Source: PALSA-612 sp963776375
GTDB taxonomy: Bacteria > Actinomycetota > Thermoleophilia > Gaiellales > Gaiellaceae
NCBI GenBank assembly: GCA_963776375.1
Contig: CAVZMF010000001.1
Coordinates: forward strand, 62,001-126,000
DNA length: 64,000 nt
Direction: 5' to 3'
Part shown: positions 50,709 through 58,762 of the stretch, piece after piece
Layout: each line of letters starts with the position of its first letter
Numbering within the stretch: position 1 is the first letter of the stretch
Position numbers and translations under genes: made by a program
The notes under the pieces: generated by a model
What the model was told of the DNA's origin: nothing
The model's input: the letters and a program-made list of their open reading frames with translations, nothing else
The model's database searches: none

Positions 50709-50743
50709 ACGGCCGCGCCGCGAGACGGCTCGGGCGCGGCCGT
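50709..50743 (-). terminator. 11-bp stem-loop, probable terminator of the secreted-protein gene
   Basis: ACGGCCGCGCC (50709-50719) pairs perfectly with GGCGCGGCCGT (50733-50743) around a 13-base loop. It starts 16 bases past the stop at 50760 of the minus-strand gene. No U-run follows on that strand, but the pairing is strong. Confidence 0.55.
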
Positions 50744-50759
50744 GCGCAAGAGACGGGCG

Positions 50760-51269
50760 TTAGCTCTCGAAGTTGACCGCGACGAGCCGTCTTGTCGAGA
50801 CACCGGCGAGGGGGTCCTCGCCCGGCTTCGTCGCGCGGATGAAGAGCGTCAGCTGCTGCTGTTTGTCGCTCGCAGGGAAGCTCGCGTCGCGGCGGAAGAC
50901 CAGGGTCGCGGTGCCGTCGTCCCCGGTGAGCTCTTCCGCCGGGATGCTGAACTGGTTATACGGCACTGCGGTCACATAGACGCTCGCGCCCTTGATGTCG
51001 ACGCTGCAGGTGCTCCCGATGCGTACCTTCAGCGTGAAGCTGTCCGTCTGGGCGTTGATCGGTCCGGACAGCACGTCGAACGCGCGGATCTGCAGCCGCG
51101 CGGGCGGTGAGAGCTCAGCGATCGGGGCGGGCTTGGCGCTCTTGTTGGTCGGACAGCCGTTCGGTGTGGCCGACGTCGCGGCCATGCCCACCGCGGCCAG
51201 GACCGCCAGCGCAAGCGCGGTGACGGCTGCGACGACCAGAGGTCTCGGATGCCAAGGAAACCGTTCCAT
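50760..51269 (-). CDS. Exported protein of unknown function
   Basis: A 169-residue protein from ATG 51269, which follows AAGGAGGACACC. Residues 8-33 form a signal peptide (VVAAVTALALAVLAAVGMA). The mature part has RLQIRAFDVLSGPINAQT, VRIGSTCSVDIKGASVYVT, and FPASDKQQQLTLFIRATKPG, a beta-sandwich-like composition with two cysteines. No family recognised. It neighbours other exported beta-rich proteins and a SARP regulator, so it may be part of a cell-surface set. Confidence 0.65.
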   Translation of the reverse strand: MERFPWHPRPLVVAAVTALALAVLAAVGMAATSATPNGCPTNKSAKPAPIAELSPPARLQIRAFDVLSGPINAQTDSFTLKVRIGSTCSVDIKGASVYVTAVPYNQFSIPAEELTGDDGTATLVFRRDASFPASDKQQQLTLFIRATKPGEDPLAGVSTRRLVAVNFES

Positions 51270-51554
51270 GGTGTCCTCCTTCATGGTTGACTGGGCCACT
51301 TGCCCATCGCCGCTCGGCGAGCAAGGCCCCCCGAACGCATCGTCAAGCGTTCGCGTACGTCCGTACCTCCCGGTGCTCCCCCCGAAACCAGGTCGCCTCC
51401 GCAAACCCACGCCGTCGACCCCCCGGCCTGCTCCCGGACACAGGCAGGGTTCTCGAGGCGCCTTTTGGTCCAGCCTTACGCGTCGCGACCGGATGAGCGC
51501 AGTCAGGAGGAATCCAAGCACGGCACGAGGGGCTGCCCTGGCAGCCCTTCGCGA

Positions 51555-51812
51555 TCACGCGGCAGAGACGTCGTGCGCGTGGAGCTGCGCGTCGACGGCG
51601 AGAACGCCGGGGACGTGGCCGGCGATCCGCGGCACGACCTCGAGACGGTCACCGCCTCGACCTCGCCCAGTGGCGAACCAGGTCGCGGCGGGTGATCAGC
51701 CCGACGAGCTGCCTGAGATCTCGTGCTCGGACAGAACCGCGGCGACCTCCCGGAGCGTCGCGTTCGGAGAAACGCTCAGGGGTGGGTTGCTCATCAGTTC
51801 ACGCACCCTCAT
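51555..51812 (-). pseudogene. Decayed CBS-BON domain protein
   Basis: ATG 51812, behind GGAGGTGG, begins MRVRELMSNPPLSVSPNATL, REVAAVLSEHEISG, a CBS domain. The frame then breaks; in other frames QLVGLITRRDLVRHWA (second part of CBS) and LEVVPRIAGHVPGVLAVDAQ with LHAHDVSAA (the end of a BON domain) follow to 51555. The usual CBS-CBS-BON protein is about 230 residues, so internal parts have been lost as well as the frame. Confidence 0.55.
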
Positions 51813-52167
51813 GATCCACCTCCCTTTCTCTCGAACACAGGATCCGTCAAGAGCGTCAAGCACCCGTCAAGCACACCTCGCGGTTACCTCAACTGGGAAG
51901 CGGTCCGCTGGGATTCGCTCGGCGATGTGGTGGGAGCCGGCGGCCGAGCGCTCGTCGGACCTCCGGTTGAGGACGAGCGTCGGCACGGCGATCCGATGCC
52001 CCTCTTCCGTTAGAAGCCCGCAGATTTCACAGGACGCCGTCCAGCCTCGCGAGCTGGTCTCTGTGACGGGGGCTCGGATTCGGCGCCGGACGTCGGGGGA
52101 GGGGCTTTCGGAGCCCCTCCCCCTCGACGTCCAGCCTGCTTCCGGCGTTTTCAGCCATCGCGAGCCG
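51813..52167. other. Intergenic stretch with hydrolase fragment and terminator
   Basis: Contains a minus-strand fragment at about 51867-51995 reading RIAVPTLVLNRRSDERSAAG and HHIAERIPADRFPVE, the C-terminal part of an alpha/beta-hydrolase such as those paired with cyclase genes, without its other parts. A strong hairpin (52095-52123) follows the next minus-strand gene. The rest shows nothing. Confidence 0.45.
52095..52123 (-). terminator. 12-bp GC-rich stem-loop after the Calx-beta gene
   Basis: GGGGGAGGGGCT (52095-52106) and AGCCCCTCCCCC (52112-52123) pair perfectly around a 5-base loop. It lies 45 bases past the stop at 52168 of the minus-strand gene. No U-run, so the assignment is by position and strength. 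Confidence 0.55.
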
Positions 52168-53298
52168 TCACGAGGCGGTCCAGGTGACGTCACCCGTAGA
52201 GCAGTGAACAACGCCGAACTCGGTGCTGAGTGCCAGGTCGATCCGGAGCGTGCCGGTTGCTCCGCCGCTGACGCTGAGTGCCCCGTGCAGCGCGAAGTTC
52301 CCCGTCCCTGCCGAGGGATCGGACACAGACTGGGTGAAGCCAAAGCTCCAGTCCGTCGCGATCGGGAACGAGACACCCGTCAGATCGAGCGGAACGTTCG
52401 GGATCGTCATCGGCAACTCGACGCACGTGACGTCTGTGTAGACGACGATGTTCGCCACCAGCTTCACGTCTTGCGAGACGTCGAAGGCGATCGACCGACC
52501 CTGCGACGTCGTACCCGAATAGTGACCGCTTCGAGGTGCGGCGTCGTCGTTCGTGATCGTGCCGGTCGCCGACGCGGTCTCCAGCTTGGCGTTCACCGGA
52601 TTCAGCAACGTCACGGTCACCGTCTCGTCCGTCTCCACGGCCGTGTCACCGTTGACCGCAACGGTCACGGCCTTGGCCGTCTCGCCGGGCTTGAACGTGA
52701 GCGTCCCGTTGGCGGCGACGTAGTCGGCACCCGCCGTTGCGGTCCCGTCTGTCGTTGTGTACTGGACGGAAACGGTCTGCGAGGTCGCCGAAGACAGTGT
52801 CACCGGCAGCGAGAGGACCGTCGTCCCGCCTTGCCCTTCCGGCACCGATGTAGCCGCGATCGACACCATCGGGATCACCGGGGCTCCCACGATCCGGAAA
52901 CCGGTAACTCGCGTTGCCGACCCACCCGCTGCCGCGATCGTCACCTTCACCTTCAGCAGCTTGTTCGTCGCAGCTGCCGGGACGAGGAACGACAATCGCG
53001 CCGTGCCGGCCCTGAACGATTCAACGTGCCTGATCACCTTGCCGCCGATCGACGGATCGCAGATCATCCTCCCGGTCAAGAGTCTCGCGCCGGTGTCGCG
53101 CCGCGTGACCTTGAAAGAGACGGCGAACGGTCTGCCGGCGACGGGCTTCGAGGGTACCGCCATCGCCTTGCCGATCACGGGCTTTCCGATCGGGCGAGAA
53201 GCAACGCTTCCGCTAGCCGTTGGTAATGCCGCGGTGATCGCGGCGCCCCCGAACACAAAGAGGGTTGCGAGCGCGGTAGCTCGCCGTAGAGAGATCAT
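52168..53298 (-). CDS. Exported Calx-beta domain protein
   Basis: A 376-residue protein from ATG 53298, which follows AAGGAAAGGAAGG. It has a signal peptide (residues 5-30), an N-terminal beta-sandwich with cysteine in GRMICDPSIGG, then a clear Calx-beta domain (about residues 142-245): VSIAATSVPEGQGGTTVLS, YTTTDGTATAGADYVAANG, DETVTVTLLNPVNAKLETA. The last 125 residues form another beta-rich domain with two cysteines (DVTCVELP, VHCSTGDV). Calx-beta domains bind calcium or act as adhesin spacers. The role is probably at the cell surface. Confidence 0.85.
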   Translation of the reverse strand: MISLRRATALATLFVFGGAAITAALPTASGSVASRPIGKPVIGKAMAVPSKPVAGRPFAVSFKVTRRDTGARLLTGRMICDPSIGGKVIRHVESFRAGTARLSFLVPAAATNKLLKVKVTIAAAGGSATRVTGFRIVGAPVIPMVSIAATSVPEGQGGTTVLSLPVTLSSATSQTVSVQYTTTDGTATAGADYVAANGTLTFKPGETAKAVTVAVNGDTAVETDETVTVTLLNPVNAKLETASATGTITNDDAAPRSGHYSGTTSQGRSIAFDVSQDVKLVANIVVYTDVTCVELPMTIPNVPLDLTGVSFPIATDWSFGFTQSVSDPSAGTGNFALHGALSVSGGATGTLRIDLALSTEFGVVHCSTGDVTWTAS

Positions 53299-53357
53299 TG
53301 CCCCTTCCTTTCCTTGTGCATCCACCAACCGCTCGTCGCACTTTCAGGTCGAGGCGG

Positions 53358-53930
53358 CTAGGCGGTCGACGCGAAGCCGACCATGAGGGCGTCGGTGTTC
53401 ACGCCCATGTACGTATTGGTGGTCATCGAGGTGACCTTCACCTTCAACACGCTCGCTCCCCTCCAGACGGAGTCGGGAACGACGACGCTCGCAGAGCCCT
53501 GCCAACCCGAGGGCGGCGCATAGTTGTAGGCGACATGCGGCTGCCAGGGGTTGTTGAGCGTGGCGGTCGACGCGGTTGAGCCGACCCCGGTGACGTTGAT
53601 CCTCATCATCGTGTCGAAGCCGGCGCCGCCGCTCGGCTGAAGGCTCGTGGAGAGCCCGGCGAAGTTCAACGCCACCGTTCCGTTGAGCGCGGGAATCGCC
53701 GCGACGTCGAACGTCCAGGTAGCAGTACCGCCGTAGCCCAGCCAGTACCAGGTGCCCGGAGGCTGATCAGTCTTCGCCACAGGATTGACGCTCGCCTGGA
53801 ACGACGACGCAGCGATCGCGTCGCTCCAGTACGTCACCGTCGTCCTGCTCGACCCGGCGAGCACGCTCGAGGTTCCTGCGGCAATGCCGACTAGACCCAG
53901 AAGACACACGAAAATCACGAGGCGTCTCAT
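53358..53930 (-). CDS. Exported beta-rich protein of unknown function
   Basis: A 190-residue protein from ATG 53930, preceded by AAAGGAGATG. A signal peptide covers residues 1-25 (LVIFVCLLGLVGIAAGTSS). The mature part is rich in Thr, Ser, Gly and Trp (GTWYWLGYGGTATWTFDVAA, NNPWQPHVAYNYAPPSGW), with no Cys after the signal. I recognise no family. It is divergent from the SARP regulator gene at 54214, sharing a 283-base intergenic region with the triple 11-bp repeat. Confidence 0.65.
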   Translation of the reverse strand: MRRLVIFVCLLGLVGIAAGTSSVLAGSSRTTVTYWSDAIAASSFQASVNPVAKTDQPPGTWYWLGYGGTATWTFDVAAIPALNGTVALNFAGLSTSLQPSGGAGFDTMMRINVTGVGSTASTATLNNPWQPHVAYNYAPPSGWQGSASVVVPDSVWRGASVLKVKVTSMTTNTYMGVNTDALMVGFASTA

Positions 53931-54087
53931 GACGTCTCATCTCCTTTCTGCGGTCCGAACCGTTTACAGGGCAGATAAGACCTGGGAGGCGCCTTCGCGC
54001 CCCCCAGGCTGCACCGCACCGCCCGACAAACGGCGTGCAAGGTCTAGCGGGGCTGTGCGGTCCATCGCCAGTGATCGTCGCGGATGT

Positions 54088-54120
54088 CGGTCACAAATCG
54101 GTCGCAAATCGGTCGCAGAT
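54088..54120. repeat. Three tandem 11-bp repeats, candidate SARP operator
   Basis: CGGTCACAAAT, CGGTCGCAAAT and CGGTCGCAGAT follow one another without a gap at 54088, 54099 and 54110. The helical-turn period and direct orientation match the binding-site layout of SARP regulators, which bind in tandem to direct repeats 11 bases apart. They end 93 bases before the SARP gene at 54214, in the intergenic region shared with the divergent exported-protein gene. Confidence 0.65.
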
Positions 54121-54213
54121 AGCGCGAAAAGCCCATCGGTAGTTTCGCCGGATACGCACGCGCGGCAGACATGCCACAGTTATCTCAGGGCAGCCGCCCG
54201 GGAGGGCTGGAGC

Positions 54214-55992
54214 GTGCAACCGCTTCTGTTCTGTTTGCTGGGGCCACTGGAGGTTCGGTCCGCACAGGGATCGCTTCGGATCGGCGGTCCGAAGGAGCGC
54301 GCGGTGCTCGCATTGCTGCTCCTGAACGCGAACGAGGTCGTCGGGCATGACTCGCTGATCGAGGGGTTGTGGGGGGAGTGGCCGCCCGATTCGGGGCGGC
54401 ACACGGTCGCGGTCTACGTCTCCCGGCTGCGAAAGCGGCTTCAGGACGCAGGGATCGAGTCGCACATCGAAAGCCGACCCGGCGGCTACCTCCTCCGCTG
54501 CGACCCCGAGCAAGTCGATCTGTACCGGTTCGAGCACATGATCGAGGACGGAAAGGCGGCGCTCGAGGCGGGTGCTCTCGAGCAGGCTCTCGAATTCTTC
54601 GACCGGGCGCTGGCTCTCTGGCGGGGCGAGCCCCTCAGCGACCTCGCTGCCGAGCCGTTCGCAGCGACCGAGATCAGATGGCTCGAGGAATTGCGACTGC
54701 ACGCAGTCGAAGCGAGGATCGACGCGGCGCTGGCCCTTGGGCGCGAGGCCGATCTGGTGGGCGAGCTCGAGTTGCTCGTCGCGCGCCACCCGTATCGCGA
54801 GCGGCTGCGCGTTCAGCTGATGACCTGCCTCTACCGGAGCGGCCGTCAGGTCGATGCCCTCGAGGTCTACCGAGACGGGAGGCGGCTCTTCGTCGACGAA
54901 CTGGGGATCGAGCCTGGTGAGGAACTGCAGGCAGTCGAGAGGGCGATCCTCAGACACGACCCGCCGATGAAAGCCGCGGTCGGCACCCCGGCGCCACCGC
55001 CGCGCCAGGCTGAACACGCGCGGCCCGGCGGCTTCTTCCTCGCGACGAGATTCCGATGGGCTGTCGTCACGATTGCGGCTCTCGCCGCGCTGATCACAGG
55101 TCTCATGCTCGCGTTCGACGGACGCGAGGACCGCGCCTCCGGCTTCAGCGGGCCGGGGCTCGCGTCTCTCGATCCGGCGACCGGCAAGACGGTTGCGTTC
55201 ATCGCGACCGCCTCGCCTCCGGGGGCGGTCGCGGCGGCGGACGGCGCGATCTGGGTGACGCAGCCGAAGGACGGCACGGTTCTCCGTCTCGACCCACGCC
55301 GCGGCTCGGTCGTCGGAAAGGCGAAGGTCGGAGACGAGACGGGAGGCATGATCGTTCGCGACGGGACCGTCTGGGTCGTGAGCAGTGAGGCCGGCGCGAT
55401 CGACCGGATCGATGCGGCGACCGGCACGGTGGCCAAGGTGATCCGCGTGGGGAACAAGCCCACCGCTCTGGCACAAGGTTATGGCTCGATCTGGGTCGTG
55501 AACGATCACGACCGAACGGTCTCTCGCGTCGATCCGGAGACCGGTCGAGCGGTGGCGGTGATCGCCACCGATAGCACGGGTCCGGGTCTTGCTGTCGGAG
55601 CCGGAGGTGTCTGGGTCACCGACGAGCCCGGCGGACGGGTGATCGAGATCGACCCCCGGACGAACAGGGTTGCGTTCGAGATCCGAGTCGGCACCGGGCC
55701 GACGGCGCTTGCCGTCGAGCATGGTGCCGTCTGGGTGGCGAACAGAATCGAGGGGACGGTCTCGAGGATCGATGCCCGCAGCCGAACCGTCACGGCGACG
55801 TTTCGGGTCGGCAACGCACCCGGCGCCGTCCTCACGAGACGCGGGACGATCTGGGTGGCGAACGAGCTGTCCGACACGCTCTCGTGCATCGCCGCCGCCA
55901 CCGGAGCTCAGAGCACCGTTCCAGTCAGCGGGAACCCGACAGGCCTCAGCGCGTTCGGAGACCGCATGATCGTGCTGGTCAGGGGTTCATGA
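54214..55992 (+). CDS. Second membrane-tethered SARP/BTAD regulator with extracellular beta-propeller
   Basis: A 592-residue protein from GTG 54214 (GGAGGG 9 bases before). Residues 4-98 are an OmpR-type winged helix (GGPKERAVLALLLLNANEVV, VAVYVSRLRKRLQ); 100-250 the activation domain (ALALWRGEPLSDLAAE, DGRRLFVDELGIEPGEEL); one membrane helix at about 281-300; and 310-590 the propeller (AIWVTQPKDGTVLRLDP, SIWVVNDHDRTVSRVDP, AVWVANRIEGTVSRIDA). The layout is the same as the protein at 23569. The three 11-bp repeats upstream suggest autoregulation and control of the divergent exported protein. How an outside propeller would change a membrane-held DNA-binding domain is not known. Confidence 0.85.
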   Translation: MQPLLFCLLGPLEVRSAQGSLRIGGPKERAVLALLLLNANEVVGHDSLIEGLWGEWPPDSGRHTVAVYVSRLRKRLQDAGIESHIESRPGGYLLRCDPEQVDLYRFEHMIEDGKAALEAGALEQALEFFDRALALWRGEPLSDLAAEPFAATEIRWLEELRLHAVEARIDAALALGREADLVGELELLVARHPYRERLRVQLMTCLYRSGRQVDALEVYRDGRRLFVDELGIEPGEELQAVERAILRHDPPMKAAVGTPAPPPRQAEHARPGGFFLATRFRWAVVTIAALAALITGLMLAFDGREDRASGFSGPGLASLDPATGKTVAFIATASPPGAVAAADGAIWVTQPKDGTVLRLDPRRGSVVGKAKVGDETGGMIVRDGTVWVVSSEAGAIDRIDAATGTVAKVIRVGNKPTALAQGYGSIWVVNDHDRTVSRVDPETGRAVAVIATDSTGPGLAVGAGGVWVTDEPGGRVIEIDPRTNRVAFEIRVGTGPTALAVEHGAVWVANRIEGTVSRIDARSRTVTATFRVGNAPGAVLTRRGTIWVANELSDTLSCIAAATGAQSTVPVSGNPTGLSAFGDRMIVLVRGS

Positions 55993-56157
55993 GAGGGCTC
56001 GGTGCGCTGAGGCGATTCCGCGCATCGGTCGAGGGCTGGGACTTCCTGCGTCAGTAGATGGACGCAGACCCGCGTCCGCGCCCGCCCGGATGGCAGAAGG
56101 CCGGTCTCATTCCAGACTCCTGCTGTCGAGCTCGACGGTGAAGGAAGGTGATCCTCC

Positions 56158-56268
56158 ATGCGAGGATCCAGGTCGTCGTTCGTTCGGGTTCTTGGCATCT
56201 TCCTCTTCGCGCTGGTCCTGGGCGGCGTCGCCGTCGCCCCGCCGACCAAGCCCGTCGGTGCCCGGTAG
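56158..56268 (+). CDS. Very small protein with one hydrophobic segment
   Basis: A 36-codon frame starting ATG 56158 with GAAGGAAGGTG a few bases before. It reads MRGSRSSFVRVLGIFLF followed by ALVLGGVAVAPPTKPVG, a basic start, a hydrophobic stretch and a short tail, like a signal peptide or a small membrane peptide. The stop lies 15 bases from the end of the convergent hydrolase gene. No homologue can be named. The good ribosome-binding site is the main support. Confidence 0.4.
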   Translation: MRGSRSSFVRVLGIFLFALVLGGVAVAPPTKPVGAR

Positions 56269-56282
56269 TGCCGAGGAGGCCC

Positions 56283-57347
56283 TCAACCGGGCGCTCGGTC
56301 CGCGCCTCGTGCGACGAGCTCGAGGACGCGTGCCAGGAAGGCCGCGAACGCACGAACCTCCTGCAGTGCGGCGAGCGTCGGGGCGGGAACCGCATGGTCG
56401 AGCGCGGCGGTCACCGTCAGCCGAGCATCCGGGAGCCCTGCGAGGAGGGCGCGGGACTCGGACAGCGGAAAGTACGCGTCCCGCGGGCTGGAGGCCAGCT
56501 CGATCGGAATGCCCGCCAGTGCATCCGCCCGCGCGACCGGCGACAGGCGCGCGATCGTGGCGCGCAGGACTTCCGGCAGGGCAGCGTAGAGATCGTCGAA
56601 GCGGTCCGGATCCCTGTTGACGAGCAGGTCGAGAGCGCGGCGGGTGTCCTCCTCGAGCGGCACCGGATCCAGCGCGCGGATCGGGGCGAGCGGGTCTGGG
56701 TCGTCGTCGGCGACCGCGAGCAGGGGCGGCCGAAGCCGCTCCCGGTCTTCATCGCTCGCGAGGTTGGCGATCACGGAACGCCCGACGACGAGCGAGAGGA
56801 ACGTGGAGACGGGGTAGGCGAACGGACGACCCTCCTCGACGAAACGACCGGTCGTCCCGGCGCGGATGGTGTTGGGAAGGCTCGTGAAGGGAGCAAGCCC
56901 GGCGACGACCGACACCCGGGGCGCGAACTCGGCCCGCTCGGCCGCGAGCAGGGCCAGCGTCGTTCCCAGGGACACCCCCGTCAGCCCCGCACGACCGCCC
57001 GCCACCTCCGGCAGCTCGCACAGCCACTCGGTGGCGCCGACCACCCCGTCCACGGTCGCCTCCGTGAGCTCGCCGGTCGCCAGCCCGGGTGGATCGGGCA
57101 CGAGCACGACGATCCCGGCTCTGGCCGCCGCGTGGGCGAGGCGCTGCACGAGCGGATGCGCCCGGCCGCGGGCAGTCACCCCGTTGACGAACACGAGGGC
57201 GGGCCGGGGCAGGCCACGGCCGGGCAAGGCCAGCGTGGCCGGGACGTTCCCGGCCGTGACCTCGAGGACATCGGGCTCCGGGGTGAGCGCCCGGACCACG
57301 CGCGCGAGCTCCGCTCGTCCGGACAGCTCTGCTCCGAGGACAGCCAC
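56283..57347 (-). CDS. Alpha/beta-hydrolase of the dienelactone-hydrolase-like group
   Basis: A 354-residue protein. LALPGRGLPRPALVFVNGVT gives the oxyanion region, GLTGVSLGTTLALLAAERA near residue 125 the nucleophile Ser (GVSLG), SSPRDAYFPLSES near 286 the acid, and DHAVPAP near 318 the His. There is no signal peptide. Substrate is unknown; the neighbouring transporter and acyl-CoA synthetase genes suggest fatty-acid or sugar-ester handling. It starts at GTG 57347, 26 bases from the divergent transporter start, which is a very short shared promoter region; the true start of one of them may be further in. Confidence 0.8.
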   Translation of the reverse strand: MAVLGAELSGRAELARVVRALTPEPDVLEVTAGNVPATLALPGRGLPRPALVFVNGVTARGRAHPLVQRLAHAAARAGIVVLVPDPPGLATGELTEATVDGVVGATEWLCELPEVAGGRAGLTGVSLGTTLALLAAERAEFAPRVSVVAGLAPFTSLPNTIRAGTTGRFVEEGRPFAYPVSTFLSLVVGRSVIANLASDEDRERLRPPLLAVADDDPDPLAPIRALDPVPLEEDTRRALDLLVNRDPDRFDDLYAALPEVLRATIARLSPVARADALAGIPIELASSPRDAYFPLSESRALLAGLPDARLTVTAALDHAVPAPTLAALQEVRAFAAFLARVLELVARGADRAPG

Positions 57348-57373
57348 CCGCAGCCAGGACGCAAGTCGACGCC

Positions 57374-58762
57374 ATGTGGGGTAATCATCCGCAAACGGCG
57401 CCCGGCGGCGGACCCCTTCCCCTTCGCGCGCGCGTCCTGTACACGGGCAGCAGTCTCGGCAGCGAGGCGCTGATCCAGAGCAGGAACCTCTGGCTCCTCT
57501 ACTTCTACCTGCCGCCGGCGGACGCCCACCGAGAGCAGCTGATCAACCCGGGCGTCTACGCGGCCTTCGCCCTGCTCATCACCCTGACCTCCTCGTTCAA
57601 CGACCCGCTGATCGCGTACTGGAGCGACCGCACGAAGTCGCGGCTGGGGCGCCGCCTGCCGTTCATACTCTGGGCAACGCCCTTCTGGGCGCTGTTCGGG
57701 TTCATGTTCTTCACGCCGCCGCAGGGCAGCGCGACCTGGGTCGCCCTCTACTTCTTCTTCGTCAGCCAGGCGTACGCGTTTACGAGCACGCTCAGCGGCG
57801 GCCCTTACGAGGCGATGCTGCCGGAGATCTCGCACGAGAGCAACGAGCGGCTCGGGATCGTCGGCATGAAGGTCTGGTTCGGGGCGCTCGGGGCCCTGGT
57901 CGGGCTGGTTGCGAGCGGCGTGATGAAGGACACGGTCGGCTTCCGGGCGATGGCGTTCTCGGTCGCGATGCTGGCGCTCGTCTGCCGGTACGCCGGAATG
58001 CTCGGCATCTGGAACTACGCGAGCCGGACGACACCGCCGGTAGACCTGCCGCTGAAGGGAGCGATCCTGCAGACGTTCAAGAACCGGTCGTTCCAGCAGT
58101 TCCTGCCGAGCTTCGTGCTCTTCCAGCTCGCCTACGGGTTGATGCTCGGCATGTTGCCGTTCTTCGTCAAGGCGATTCTCGACGTCGACAAGGAAGGGAC
58201 GTGGATTGCCGGGCTGACGGCGGTCGCGATCGCGGTCGTGGTCGTCTCCGTCCCCTGGTACCGGCGTCGTGCCCGGCGAACGTCGAAGCGCGCCGCCTAC
58301 CGCCTGGCCATGCTGGCGGGCGCGGTCATCTTTCCGTTCACGGCGCTCGTCGGAAGCCTGCCGGGCACCTCTCACACGGTCGGGATCGCCGTCCTGATGG
58401 CCTGCGCCGGGTTCGCGATCTCCGGCGTCTACCTGTTCCCGGCCGCCCTGACCGCGGACATCGTCGACGACGACAGCATGCGCACCGGCATGCGGCGCGA
58501 GGCCATGTTCTTCGGCGCCCAGAACTTCGTCGAGAAGTGGGTGACGGCGCTCCGCGATCCCCTGCTGATCGCGCTGCTCGCCTTCGGCAACACCGCCGGA
58601 GACACGCTCGGCATCCGGCTCGTCGGTCCCGCGGCCGGGCTGATCCTTCTCCTCGGTCACTACATGTTCCGGCGGTACGACCTTCCGGACGACCCGCTCA
58701 CGGCGGCCCGGCCACAGCCGAAAGCGCCGGCGCCGGTGCTCGTGGCGCAGGTGCCGCGATGA
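57374..58762 (+). CDS. GPH-type MFS transporter (MelB-like)
   Basis: A 462-residue carrier with 12 predicted helices. SSFNDPLIAYWSDRTKSRLGRR (shown here in part) around residue 72-94 has the DPLIAxxSDRTxSRxGRRxP signature of glycoside-pentoside-hexuronide:cation symporters, and YEAMLPEISHESNERL near 138 is also typical. It likely moves a sugar, glycoside or organic acid with a cation. Its stop overlaps the acyl-CoA synthetase start (ATGA), so the two are co-expressed, which suggests an organic acid or lipid-like cargo in this case. Confidence 0.85.
   Translation: MWGNHPQTAPGGGPLPLRARVLYTGSSLGSEALIQSRNLWLLYFYLPPADAHREQLINPGVYAAFALLITLTSSFNDPLIAYWSDRTKSRLGRRLPFILWATPFWALFGFMFFTPPQGSATWVALYFFFVSQAYAFTSTLSGGPYEAMLPEISHESNERLGIVGMKVWFGALGALVGLVASGVMKDTVGFRAMAFSVAMLALVCRYAGMLGIWNYASRTTPPVDLPLKGAILQTFKNRSFQQFLPSFVLFQLAYGLMLGMLPFFVKAILDVDKEGTWIAGLTAVAIAVVVVSVPWYRRRARRTSKRAAYRLAMLAGAVIFPFTALVGSLPGTSHTVGIAVLMACAGFAISGVYLFPAALTADIVDDDSMRTGMRREAMFFGAQNFVEKWVTALRDPLLIALLAFGNTAGDTLGIRLVGPAAGLILLLGHYMFRRYDLPDDPLTAARPQPKAPAPVLVAQVPR

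Larger units (their letters stand above)
50322..50759. other. Structured intergenic region between trpB and a secreted-protein gene
   Basis: No protein gene. GGGAGCCAGG at 50490-50499 pairs exactly with CCTGGCTCCC at 50557-50566, enclosing 57 bases with further short stems. Two terminators follow to the right. On the plus strand this could be an independent small RNA ending at the 50652-50690 terminator; on the minus strand it would be the trpB leader. No T-box or other named riboswitch motif was recognised. Confidence 0.4.

Noticed and set aside
55989..56057. A 22-codon frame beginning in an ATGA overlap with the second SARP gene.
   Set aside because: Too short, Arg-rich, no hydrophobic or family features; the ATGA overlap can occur by chance.
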